DNA from: an uncultured Lacticaseibacillus sp.
GTDB taxonomy: Bacteria; Bacillota; Bacilli; Lactobacillales; Lactobacillaceae
Direction of reading: 5' to 3'
Length of the DNA: 14,751 nt
Assembly: GCA_934293835.1 (NCBI GenBank)
Contig: CAKQZO010000029.1
Span: forward strand, 1-14,751
Shown: positions 6,645 to 13,186 of the stretch, one piece after another
How positions within the stretch are numbered: the first letter of the stretch is position 1
How the letters are laid out: the number at the start of each line of letters is the position of its first letter
The notes under the pieces: model-generated
The model's database searches: none
What the model was told of the DNA's origin: nothing
The model's input: the letters and a program-made list of their open reading frames with translations, nothing else
Position numbers and translations under genes: made by a program

Positions 6645-7597
6645 GCGGCATCCTCCTTTTTATGACGATTCAAGATCCGGCCAAACGAGAATTCATAGCG
6701 GCCGAGCAGCCCAGATGGCTTGAAGACCATGATGACCACCAGGGCCACCGCGTAAATCACCATCCGTAACGTCCCGAAGCTCTGCAAAACCGTGTCCAAA
6801 ACTCCTAAGACGATCGCCGCCAGGAAGGTCCCGGTCATCGACCCGACCCCACCAAGCACAACGATGATCAACAAGGCGATCGAATTCATGATCCCAAAAT
6901 CGCTTGGCGCGATGGTCTGAATATAGCTGGCATGCAACGAGCCCCCGATCGCAGCGGTCGCAGCGCCTAAGACGAAGGCGGCCAGCTTCCACTTGGTCGG
7001 GTTAACCCCAACGGCTTCTGCCGCGATCTCATCATCACGAATTGCCTGAATCGCGCGCCCTGCGCGCGAATGCGCGAAGTTAACGATCACGATCGTCGTC
7101 GCACAAACCAAGACATAGACGACAGGCCAAGTCGCAAACTGCGGAATGTTGAACAAACCAGCTGCCCCGTTCGTGATCTTCATGTTGTTGATGACCACCC
7201 GGATGATTTCGGCCGCGCCCATCGTTGCAATCGCCAGGTAGTCCCCTGACAGCCGCAGGGTTGGTACCCCCACGATGATCGCCGCGATGATCGCGATCAC
7301 GATGCCGATGATGATCGAGCCGATGAAACCGCCGACCGTCGGCACCGTTTGGAGAATGATTCCTGTCGCGTATGCCCCGATCGCCATGAAGCCGGCATGG
7401 CCTAGCGAGAACTGCCCGGAAAAGCCAATGATCAGATTCAGCCCTGTGGCCAAAATGATGTTGATGCCGATCGTGACTAACATATTTTCGATGAAGCTAT
7501 CGATCACACCGACATAAACGAGGAGGTTGATGGCCACGAAGCCGATGATCATGACAAGCAACCATAAGCTGTTTGCTTGAAGTTTCTTTTTGGTCAT
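6641..7597 (-). CDS. livM: Branched-chain amino acid ABC transporter permease LivM
   Basis: 318 residues, ATG at 7597 with AAGGTG upstream. About nine to ten membrane helices. LivM-type landmarks: LATGLNLIIGFSGQFSLGHAGFM in the N-terminal third (residues about 50-72), SRAGRAIQAIRDDEIAAEAVGVNPTK as the ATPase-coupling loop, and VVLGGVGSMTGTFLAAIVLG near the C-terminus. The start lies four bases past the livH stop. It forms the transport path together with LivH. Confidence 0.95.
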   Translation of the reverse strand: MTKKKLQANSLWLLVMIIGFVAINLLVYVGVIDSFIENMLVTIGINIILATGLNLIIGFSGQFSLGHAGFMAIGAYATGIILQTVPTVGGFIGSIIIGIVIAIIAAIIVGVPTLRLSGDYLAIATMGAAEIIRVVINNMKITNGAAGLFNIPQFATWPVVYVLVCATTIVIVNFAHSRAGRAIQAIRDDEIAAEAVGVNPTKWKLAAFVLGAATAAIGGSLHASYIQTIAPSDFGIMNSIALLIIVVLGGVGSMTGTFLAAIVLGVLDTVLQSFGTLRMVIYAVALVVIMVFKPSGLLGRYEFSFGRILNRHKKEDAA

Positions 7598-7601
7598 GTG
7601 C

Positions 7602-8480
7602 TCACACCTTCTCCTTCACATTCTTGCCTAACAGCCCCGCCGGTAACACGATCAAGATAATGATCAAGACCACATATACCGCCGCGTCTTTATAAGCAGA
7701 TAGCCCGACCGCTTGCACAGCCGTTTCCAAGATCCCAATCAAGAAGCCCCCGATCGCGGCCCCTGGAACGGAACCGATCCCGCCGACAACGGCGGCGACG
7801 AACGCCTTGATCCCGGGCACCATCCCCATCAGCGGGTCGATCGAGTTGTAATACAACCCGATCAACACGCCGGCAGCCCCTGCCAGTGCAGAGCCTAAAC
7901 CAAAGGTGAAGGAAATGACGTGGTCTGGATTGATTCCGACCAACGCAGCCGCTTCTTGATCGACCGCAACGGCCCGCATCGCGGTGCCCATCTTGGTCTT
8001 TTGAATAATCAACTGCAACGCCACCATCAGGATGATCGCGGTCACCAGAATCAGGAGCTGAATGTTAGAAACCGTGACTCCAAAGACGGTGAAATTGTGT
8101 TGGTGAATCGTCTGCGGGAAGTTCCGGGTGTTCGCGCCGAAAAGGTACGACATCCCATTTTCCAAGAAATACGATACCCCGATGGCGGTAATCAGCGCGG
8201 TGATCCGCGGCGAGTTACGCAGCGGCCGATAAGCGAGATACTCGATCAGCATCCCGGCCAAGGCCGTCACGATCATCGCCGATACCAGTGCGACGATGAA
8301 GTCGACGTGATAGCGATTGATCACGAAGTAGCCCCAAAAGGCCCCTAACATGTAAATATCGCCGTGTGCGAAGTTGATCAGCTTAATGATCCCATAAACC
8401 ATCGTGTATCCCAATGCCAACAGCGCGTAGATACTCCCAAGAGATAAGCCGTTGATCAGTTGTTGCATGACAGTATGCAA
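7602..8480 (-). CDS. livH: Branched-chain amino acid ABC transporter permease LivH
   Basis: 292 residues if it starts at the TTG at 8480, which has AAAGGAGG seven bases upstream. The frame can be read from a TTG at 8501, but that start precedes and includes the ribosome site; the ATG at 8468 is too far from it (about 19 bases). Start MHTVMQQLINGLSLGSIYALLALGYTMVYGIIKLINFAHGDI is spread over the first helix and the family-typical NFAHGD motif. The coupling loop holds GTAMRAVAVDQEAAALVGIN, and the C-terminal part VVGGIGSVPGAAIGGFLIG. About eight helices. The short gap to the upstream lipoprotein gene contains a strong hairpin. Confidence 0.93.
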   Translation of the reverse strand: MHTVMQQLINGLSLGSIYALLALGYTMVYGIIKLINFAHGDIYMLGAFWGYFVINRYHVDFIVALVSAMIVTALAGMLIEYLAYRPLRNSPRITALITAIGVSYFLENGMSYLFGANTRNFPQTIHQHNFTVFGVTVSNIQLLILVTAIILMVALQLIIQKTKMGTAMRAVAVDQEAAALVGINPDHVISFTFGLGSALAGAAGVLIGLYYNSIDPLMGMVPGIKAFVAAVVGGIGSVPGAAIGGFLIGILETAVQAVGLSAYKDAAVYVVLIIILIVLPAGLLGKNVKEKV

Positions 8481-8509
8481 GAGATCGCCTCCTTTTTCCA
8501 ATATAAGTG

Positions 8510-8541
8510 CAATAGCAGGCGTCAGTGAGCGCCTGCTATTG
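8510..8541 (-). promoter_or_regulatory. Intercistronic hairpin between livJ-type gene and livH
   Basis: A perfect 12-bp stem, CAATAGCAGGCG (8510-8521) with CGCCTGCTATTG (8530-8541), has an 8-base loop and lies in the 68-base gap between the lipoprotein stop and the livH start. No T run follows on the minus strand, so it is not a full intrinsic terminator. It could protect the 3' end of the upstream message or partly reduce read-through, so that binding protein exceeds permease. Confidence 0.7.
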
Positions 8542-8548
8542 TCCAGCT

Positions 8549-9742
8549 TTACTTAATGACTGTGGCGGACACAGCCTTACCATTAACCAGTTTTTCGACT
8601 GAGATCGTCTTTTCTGGGTTGTGCTTAGAATCGATGGTCATCGTCCCGGTAACGCCCTTGAGGTTCTTGACCTTGCCTAACGCCTTGGCGATATCAACAG
8701 AGTTGGTCGACTTCGCGTCAACGATCGCTTGCTTCAGCAGGTAAACAGAGTCATAACCCAATGCGTTGAACGCTGATGCGGTCGTGTGATACTTCGCCTT
8801 GTAAGCGTCCATGAAGTCCGCAACGGTCTTATCGGTCTTCGCAGACAACGTGGAGAACGGCGTGGTGTAGTAAACGTTCGTCACGTTCTTAGCGCCGGCG
8901 ATCTTGGTGAGGCTTGGATCCATCATGCCGTCACCACCGACGATCGGGGTGTTGATGCCCATACCGCGTGCTTGCTTGATGATCAAGCCGATTTCGGTGT
9001 AGTAACCAGGAATGTACAAGGCATCAAAGCCCTTGTTCTTCAGGGAGGTCAGCACGGCGTTGAAGTCTTTATCACCAGACTGGAAGTACTGGGTCGCAAC
9101 AATCTTGCCCTTGTATTCCTTCTTGAAGGCAGCGGCTAAGCCCTTGCCGTAGTCGTTAGAGTTATCGGCGAGAACCGCAACCTTCTTGGCCTTCAGATCT
9201 TGGTCAACGAAGTGTGCCGCTTGGGTGCCTTGGAAATCATCGGTGAACGCGGTCCGGAAGGCGTATGGTTGCACCTTGCCGCTCTTTTGCAACGTGTAAT
9301 CCGCAGCCGTCGCAGAAGGTGAGATCTGGGCGACGCTCGCTTTCGTGGCGTTGGACAAAGCCGCAGTTGCTGCGTTGGTCGTTGCAGGCCCAATCAAGGC
9401 AGAAACCTTCTGCTTGCTGGTCAACGATGCGGCGATAGAAGCCGCCGTTGAGGTCGCCGTCTTATTGTCTTGAGTCGTGGTCTTGAGCTTGTAGGTCTTC
9501 TTGCCAACCTTGACGCCACCGTCTTTGTTGATCTTAGAAACCGCCAAGTTGATCCCGTTGTTGACCTGCTCACCATAACCGCCACCAACACCAGACAATT
9601 CGATGTTGACCCCGACGTTAATGGTCGAGCCAGAGGCAGAATTACCTTTGTTGGCTGCCTTGGCACTGCACCCTGCCATGACCCCGAATGCGGCGATGGT
9701 CAACCCAAGGCCGGCAACACGTTTGAACATTGACTTCTTCAT
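8549..9742 (-). CDS. livJ: Branched-chain amino acid ABC transporter substrate-binding lipoprotein (copy 1)
   Basis: 397 residues, ATG at 9742 with GAGGG upstream. Signal peptide with a lysine-rich start and lipobox MAGC (lipidated Cys25), then a Ser/Ala/Asn-rich linker. The Leu/Ile/Val-type periplasmic binding fold (Peripla_BP_6) begins near residue 40: NVGVNIELSGVGGGYGEQ, QDNKTATSTAA, LIGPATTNA, ISPSATAADYTLQ, DNSNDYGKGLAAAF, GDKDFNAVLT, PIVGGDGMMDP. It is anchored outside the membrane and delivers amino acid to LivHM. It is a clear paralogue of the next gene upstream, with the same length and collinear motifs. It has its own promoter (9867-9895), so the permease genes can be transcribed without the first lipoprotein. 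Confidence 0.92.
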   Translation of the reverse strand: MKKSMFKRVAGLGLTIAAFGVMAGCSAKAANKGNSASGSTINVGVNIELSGVGGGYGEQVNNGINLAVSKINKDGGVKVGKKTYKLKTTTQDNKTATSTAASIAASLTSKQKVSALIGPATTNAATAALSNATKASVAQISPSATAADYTLQKSGKVQPYAFRTAFTDDFQGTQAAHFVDQDLKAKKVAVLADNSNDYGKGLAAAFKKEYKGKIVATQYFQSGDKDFNAVLTSLKNKGFDALYIPGYYTEIGLIIKQARGMGINTPIVGGDGMMDPSLTKIAGAKNVTNVYYTTPFSTLSAKTDKTVADFMDAYKAKYHTTASAFNALGYDSVYLLKQAIVDAKSTNSVDIAKALGKVKNLKGVTGTMTIDSKHNPEKTISVEKLVNGKAVSATVIK

Positions 9743-9866
9743 TAATAATCCCTCTTTCTTCGTTTCCCCTCAAAACACGGGTCGGAGCTGACCCAGATGC
9801 TCATCGGCCACGACCACCAGTTGACTGAATAAGCCCACCGATGTCCTGTACTGATCGAATGTTTTA

Positions 9867-9895
9867 ATGATAATGGGAGAATTATTAAAAGTCAA
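9867..9895 (-). promoter_or_regulatory. Internal promoter of the liv operon
   Basis: On the minus strand TTGACT (9895-9890) and TATCAT (9872-9867) are separated by exactly 17 bases; each is 5 of 6 to consensus. The predicted message has a leader of about 120 bases before the lipoprotein ATG at 9742. That leader contains a small hairpin, GGGTC with GACCC (about 9780-9795), but no T-box motif. Confidence 0.7.
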
Positions 9896-10009
9896 TGAAA
9901 ATTACACATTTTGTTTTATAATCTTTTGCGGTGATTAGCTGATATACCAGGAATCGCGGCGTAGTTGCGTTCCAACGGTATTCTCATCTAACCATTCGAA
10001 TCGGCTTAA

Positions 10010-11203
10010 TTATTTCACCGCAGTCGCGCTGGTGACCTTACCGTTGGTGAGCTGTTCAACGACGATCGGCTTCTCTGGGTCGTGGTGCTTATCCACACTC
10101 GTCGTCCCGGTTACCGCTGGCATGTCCTTGATCTTGGCCAGGGCGGTCGCCACCTTCACAGAGTTGGTCGACTTCGCATCTTCGATCGCCTGCTTGATCA
10201 TCAGGACAGAATCATAAGCCAGAGCGGAGAAGGTTGGCGCATCGGTGCCATATTCCTTCTTGAAGTCAGCCATGAATTGCTTGGCAACCTTGTTAGTCGC
10301 ACCAGACATGGTCGAGAATGGGGTCGTGTAATAGATCTTGTTGGCGTTGTTGTTGCCGGCGATCTTGGCCAGCTTCGGATCCGCCATCCCATCGGAACCG
10401 ATGATTGGCGCGGTGATGCCTGCCTGGCGCGCCTGCTTGATGATCAGCCCCACTTCAGAATAATAGCCTGGGACATAGATTGCATCGACCTTCTTGGACT
10501 TGATGCTGGTGAGCAGCGCGTTGAAGTCCTTATCACCTTCGGAGAAAGATTGGGTCGAAACGACTTTACCGCTGAAGGTGTTCTTGAACGCCTTGGCCAG
10601 CCCTGTGCCGTAATCAGACGAGTTGTCTTGCAGGACTGCGACGTTCTTGGCCTTCAGTGTCTTGTTAGCAAAGTGCGCGGCGGTCTTCCCTTGCAGGTCG
10701 TTGTTGAAGCAGGCACGGAAGACGTAGGTTTGTACCTTACCGTTCTTTTGCAGTGTGTAATCTGGATCCGTTGCCGATGGCGAAACAGATGGCACATACG
10801 CCTTGGTGATGTTCGGAATCGCCGCGGTCCCGTCATTGGTCGTCGCCGGCCCAACGATCGCAGTCACCTTATCCTTAGTCGCCAGCTGAGCGGCGACAGA
10901 AGCGGAACCGGACGTGGTCGATTTATTATCTTGAACCACCGTTTGGATCTTCATCTTCTTGTTGCCGACCTTGATCCCGCCGGCCGCATTGATCTTCTTG
11001 ACTGCAAGCTCGAAGCCTTGCTTTTGTTGTTCCCCATAGCCGGCAGCCGCGCCAGACAGCTCCATGTTGAGCCCGATCTTCACCTTATCGCCTGAGGCAG
11101 TGTTGCCTTTAGCCGTCGAATTCTTGGCGGTACAGCCTGCCATTGCCATCACTGCGGCGACCGTTGCTGCGGCGCCGATAAACTTCGTCATCGTCTTTTT
11201 CAT
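10010..11203 (-). CDS. livJ: Branched-chain amino acid ABC transporter substrate-binding lipoprotein (copy 2, first gene of the operon)
   Basis: 397 residues, ATG at 11203 with AAAGGGGA at good spacing. Signal peptide with lipobox MAGC (lipidated Cys24). The binding fold follows: KIGLNMELSGAAAGYGEQ, QDNKSTTSG, IVGPATTNDGTAAI, VSPSATDPDYTLQ, DNSSDYGTGLAKAF, GDKDFNALLTSI, PIIGSDGMADP. By eye well over half of the positions match copy 1, which indicates tandem duplication. The ligand-pocket loops differ (for example AAAGYGEQ against GGGYGEQ, and RACFNNDLQG against RTAFTDDFQG), so ligand range may have diverged. It is the gene directly controlled by the Leu leader and terminator. Between this stop and the next promoter no convincing terminator is seen. 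Confidence 0.92.
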   Translation of the reverse strand: MKKTMTKFIGAAATVAAVMAMAGCTAKNSTAKGNTASGDKVKIGLNMELSGAAAGYGEQQKQGFELAVKKINAAGGIKVGNKKMKIQTVVQDNKSTTSGSASVAAQLATKDKVTAIVGPATTNDGTAAIPNITKAYVPSVSPSATDPDYTLQKNGKVQTYVFRACFNNDLQGKTAAHFANKTLKAKNVAVLQDNSSDYGTGLAKAFKNTFSGKVVSTQSFSEGDKDFNALLTSIKSKKVDAIYVPGYYSEVGLIIKQARQAGITAPIIGSDGMADPKLAKIAGNNNANKIYYTTPFSTMSGATNKVAKQFMADFKKEYGTDAPTFSALAYDSVLMIKQAIEDAKSTNSVKVATALAKIKDMPAVTGTTSVDKHHDPEKPIVVEQLTNGKVTSATAVK

Positions 11204-11238
11204 GATGTTTTCCCCTTTTTGGTTGATTAGCTCTTCGG

Positions 11239-11261
11239 GTAACCGCGCGCGCCACGGTCAC
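11239..11261 (-). promoter_or_regulatory. 5' UTR hairpin before the first liv gene
   Basis: On the minus strand GTGACCG pairs with CGGTTAC (one G-T wobble), seven pairs around a 9-base GC-rich loop. It lies just after the attenuator terminator and about 20 bases before the ribosome site. A message-stabilising or translation-modulating role is possible, not shown. Confidence 0.4.
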
Positions 11262-11270
11262 TCTGTCATT

Positions 11271-11304
11271 AAAAAAATGGCCTCATCCCTAACGGATGAG
11301 GCCA
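11271..11304 (-). terminator. Attenuator terminator of the liv operon
   Basis: A perfect 11-bp stem (GGCCTCATCC with GGATGAGGCC plus one closing A-T pair; 11278-11288 with 11294-11304) around a 5-base loop is followed on the minus strand by seven T (11277-11271). It lies between the Leu-rich leader peptide and the first liv gene, with no other gene nearby that it could serve, so it acts as a premature terminator. Confidence 0.9.
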
Positions 11305-11321
11305 ACCACCTGGTTACGTGA

Positions 11322-11401
11322 TGAGCCCCATCGTCAAAGCAAATCAGAGGGCTCAATGTTCAATCAGCAAGCGCTGCTTGAAATCGGGTCCTCTACTTCA
11401 A
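11322..11401 (-). promoter_or_regulatory. Competing hairpin segments of the leucine leader
   Basis: Read on the minus strand: TTGAA at 11401-11397, inside the last Leu and Lys codons, and a second TTGAA at 11363-11359 can each pair with the same TTCAA (11382-11378). Further on, TGAGCCC (11355-11349) pairs with GGGCTCA (11328-11322). The overlapping GATGGGGCT (11332-11324) can instead pair with GGCCTCATC of the terminator, with two wobbles. Mutually exclusive folds are therefore available. Confidence 0.5.
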
Positions 11402-11455
11402 CAACAAGGCCAAATCTTGACGAGTGGATACACTCAGTACGTTAGCTTGTTTCAT
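11393..11455 (-). CDS. Leucine-rich leader peptide (20 residues)
   Basis: ATG at 11455 has AAGGAGGG seven bases upstream, one of the best ribosome sites in the window; stop TAG at 11395-11393. The peptide is MKQANVLSVSTRQDLALLLK. Four of the last six residues are Leu, three from consecutive TTG codons (11407-11399), immediately before the stop and a set of alternative hairpins ending in a terminator. The downstream operon imports branched-chain amino acids. By analogy with the known leu operon leader of Lactococcus lactis, ribosome pausing at Leu codons would report charged tRNA-Leu. Position and codons are direct; the sensing role is inferred. Confidence 0.78.
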   Translation of the reverse strand: MKQANVLSVSTRQDLALLLK

Positions 11456-11490
11456 GATGTATCCCTCCTTCAAGATTAATGATTAATTAG

Positions 11491-11519
11491 AATTTACTTC
11501 ACTCTCTCGTAATTGTCAA
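11491..11519 (-). promoter_or_regulatory. Main promoter of the liv operon
   Basis: On the minus strand a perfect TTGACA (11519-11514) is followed after 17 bases by TAAATT (11496-11491, 4 of 6). The start site would fall about 25-30 bases before the leader peptide ATG at 11455. The region from 11204 to 11519 has no enzyme gene but is filled by this promoter, the leader peptide and the attenuator. Confidence 0.7.
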
Positions 11520-11585
11520 CCGAAAATCCCGAATTGATTTAATTTCTTCCTAATTCCGCCTTTTATCACCCAATCTCCAACGCGA

Positions 11586-11594
11586 TGGTATACT
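11586..11594 (+). promoter_or_regulatory. Extended -10 promoter of the EamA transporter gene
   Basis: TGGTATACT contains TATACT (11589-11594, 5 of 6) with the TGn extension. It sits 29 bases before the GTG start at 11624. No good -35 is seen, which is tolerated for extended -10 promoters. It is divergent from the liv promoter about 70 bases away. Confidence 0.55.
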
Positions 11595-11623
11595 GATTTC
11601 ATTGTGATTTGGAGGAATAGAAT

Positions 11624-12526
11624 GTGAAACGAACAACCAACCGGGCCGCGGCCTTTCGCGCCGCCTGCGGCACAACCATGTGGGGCGTTGGCGGCGTCCT
11701 CTCAAACATCATCTTCAACACGAGTCACGCCACCCCTGCCTGGCTGGTGAGCATGCGCTTGACCTGGGCTGGAATCGCGATGCTCATCTTTGCCTTAGCC
11801 ACCCACCAACCGCTAATGCGGGTCTGGCACGATCGTCATAACGCGATTCGCCTGTTGCTGTTCGGCCTCTTGGGCGTCGCACTGGCCCAATTCACCTATT
11901 TGTTGGCGATCTACTATGGCAACGCGGCCTTGGCGACGATTATGTTGTCGCTGGTGCCAGCCATGATCACGATCGTCACTTGCCTGAACACCCGCACATG
12001 GCCACGTTTAATTGACACGATCGCGATCGGAATCGCGTTACTCGGGGTCTTCTTACTCGTCACCGATGGCAACCCCACCAAACTGCACGTCGCGCCAATC
12101 GCGGTGCTTTGGGGCGTGCTTGCCGCGGTGACCGGGGCCTGTTACACCATGCTACCTCGGCGCATCTTGAAAACCGAGCCGCCGCTGGTGGTCGTCGGCT
12201 GGGGATTGATCATCGGCAGCGTCTTGATGAACGGCATGGCCCCGGTCTGGCAGATCCCGGCTGGCTTGACCCCTTGGACCTGGGCAGCGACCCTCTTCAT
12301 CGTCTTCGGGGCCACCTTCTTGGCATACATTCTCTATGTCGCCAGTCTCAAGACGCTACGCCCTGCGATTGCCTCGATGATTGGCAATCTCGAGCCGCTG
12401 ACGGCCACCGTCCTCTCGATTTTTTTCTTGGCACTAGGGTTTCACGCCTTGCAATTCACCGGCATCGTGTTGGTGCTTGGCGGGGTCTTCATGATGAGCT
12501 GGATTCCTAAGAAGAAGCGCGTGTAA
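11624..12526 (+). CDS. EamA/DMT-family transporter
   Basis: 300 residues from GTG at 11624, with GGAGGA seven bases upstream. An ATG two bases earlier (11622) is read as ATG-TGA and cannot encode the protein. Ten hydrophobic helices form two EamA repeats (roughly residues 10-145 and 155-292). Typical pieces are AAFRAACGTTMWGVGGVLSN at the start, GLLGVALAQFTYLLAIYYGNAALATIM in the first repeat, and ASLKTLRPAIASMIGNLEPLTATVLSIFFLAL in the second. The C-terminus is basic (PKKKRV). The family exports or exchanges amino acids, purines and other metabolites; the substrate is not readable here. It lies divergent from the branched-chain importer, so an amino acid exporter is possible but unproven. 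Confidence 0.9.
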   Translation: MKRTTNRAAAFRAACGTTMWGVGGVLSNIIFNTSHATPAWLVSMRLTWAGIAMLIFALATHQPLMRVWHDRHNAIRLLLFGLLGVALAQFTYLLAIYYGNAALATIMLSLVPAMITIVTCLNTRTWPRLIDTIAIGIALLGVFLLVTDGNPTKLHVAPIAVLWGVLAAVTGACYTMLPRRILKTEPPLVVVGWGLIIGSVLMNGMAPVWQIPAGLTPWTWAATLFIVFGATFLAYILYVASLKTLRPAIASMIGNLEPLTATVLSIFFLALGFHALQFTGIVLVLGGVFMMSWIPKKKRV

Positions 12527-12699
12527 TCAAAAAGCGTGTGACCGCGGTCACACGCTTTTTTTGCAGTACCGCCACAAGGACGGTAAGGGTATCTCGGCTC
12601 CACAACCTGTGCCCACTGGCCCCGAAATCCGTCGGGTGGTAAATCATGCCTGCCAGCTGCGCTTTCACCCTTAAAATGGGTTACTCGACTCATCGCATA
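12526..12699 (-). ncRNA. Candidate structured small RNA downstream of the exporter operon
   Basis: A promoter at 12705-12733 and the terminator at 12529-12560 bracket about 170 bases with no convincing gene. On the minus strand several helices can form: AAGGGU (12672-12667) with ACCCUU (12590-12585); GCUGGC (12657-12652) with GCCAGU (12620-12615, one wobble); CCCGA (12636-12632) with UCGGG (12625-12621); CACA with UGUG (12611-12601); and ACCG with CGGU (12584-12568). AAGGGU can alternatively pair with an upstream ACCC (about 12681-12678). A frame of 83 codons crosses the segment but runs through the terminator and into the EamA gene antisense, and has no family look. I do not recognise the RNA; it is not an obvious SRP, tmRNA, RNase P or T-box RNA. 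Confidence 0.5.
12529..12562. terminator. Bidirectional intrinsic terminator
   Basis: AAAAAGCGTGTGAC (12529-12542) pairs perfectly with GTCACACGCTTTTT (12547-12560) around CGCG, with seven T (12556-12562) on the plus strand and five on the minus strand. It ends the EamA gene and, on the other strand, the putative small RNA and read-through from the exporter operon. Confidence 0.92.
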
Positions 12700-12704
12700 G
12701 CTTA

Positions 12705-12733
12705 ATCATATCACGACTTAGGCTTATCGCCAA
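12705..12733 (-). promoter_or_regulatory. Promoter of the putative small RNA
   Basis: On the minus strand TTGGCG (12733-12728) and TATGAT (12710-12705) are exactly 17 bases apart; they are 4 and 5 of 6 to consensus. The -35 lies inside the last codons of the exporter gene, and the TGA at 12713-12711 directly precedes the -10. Confidence 0.55.
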
Positions 12734-13175
12734 CCGGTCGGCGATAAGTCTGCTCGGCAAGTAGCTGCGCCAGCATGAAGCCGACCGCAATGGCTCCGGC
12801 CACCATCATCACCCTGACCGTCAACCGCGATGCCTTGTCGATCTGTCCGAGCACCAAGGCACGCACCGCCTGATAGGCCGTCGCTCCAGGCACTAGTGGT
12901 ACCAGACCCGGGATGTTGAAAATGATCACCGGCATCTTTTTGACCCGTGAAAAGATCATGCCGCACAAGCCGATCGCAAACGCCCCGCATAAATTCGCCA
13001 GCATGCGCCCCACGGTGAAATCATAGGTCAACACCCAATAAACCAACCACCCGACTGCGCCGGCCCAGCCAGCAAGGTTCAATGCCCGCCTAGGCACGTT
13101 GATGATGATGGCAAAAGCGACGGTCGACAGGTAACTAAAACTCAGCTGCACTAAGAACTGGACCCAATAAGGCAA
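12711..13175 (-). CDS. Threonine/serine exporter family protein, small C-terminal-type subunit (ThrE_2, YjjB-like)
   Basis: 154 residues from a TTG start at 13175 with AGGAGGT six bases upstream; no ATG or GTG fits as well. Four to five hydrophobic helices. SYLSTVAFAIIINVPRRALNLAGWAGAVGW at the start and PVIIFNIPGLVPLVPGATAYQAVRAL in the second half are typical of the DUF3815/ThrE_2 half of the exporter. It should work in the membrane together with the larger YjjP-like partner, whose stop codon is 11 bases upstream and overlaps the ribosome site region. Confidence 0.9.
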   Translation of the reverse strand: MPYWVQFLVQLSFSYLSTVAFAIIINVPRRALNLAGWAGAVGWLVYWVLTYDFTVGRMLANLCGAFAIGLCGMIFSRVKKMPVIIFNIPGLVPLVPGATAYQAVRALVLGQIDKASRLTVRVMMVAGAIAVGFMLAQLLAEQTYRRPVGDKPKS

Positions 13176-13186
13176 TGCCGTACCTC

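Noticed and set aside
5450..8348. Long plus-strand frames opposite the liv genes
   Set aside because: They are shadows of the strongly supported minus-strand liv genes, typical of GC-rich codon use.
8481..8501. TTG at 8501 as livH start
   Set aside because: The ribosome site lies downstream of it; TTG at 8480 has AAAGGAGG at seven bases.
9742..9804. Possible 20-codon frame (minus strand) overlapping the start of the second livJ-type gene as TAATG
   Set aside because: Its ribosome site is weak (GGTGG at nine bases), it has no run of one amino acid and no terminator follows; kept only as a remote possibility for coupled translation.
11240..11490. T-box riboswitch in the liv leader
   Set aside because: The only approach to the motif is AGGTGG before the terminator, without ACCGCG; a strong ribosome site with a Leu-rich frame fits better.
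12442..12693. 83-codon minus-strand frame downstream of the exporter operon
   Set aside because: It runs through the two-way terminator into the antisense of the EamA gene, lacks a ribosome site and resembles no family; the segment is better read as structured RNA.
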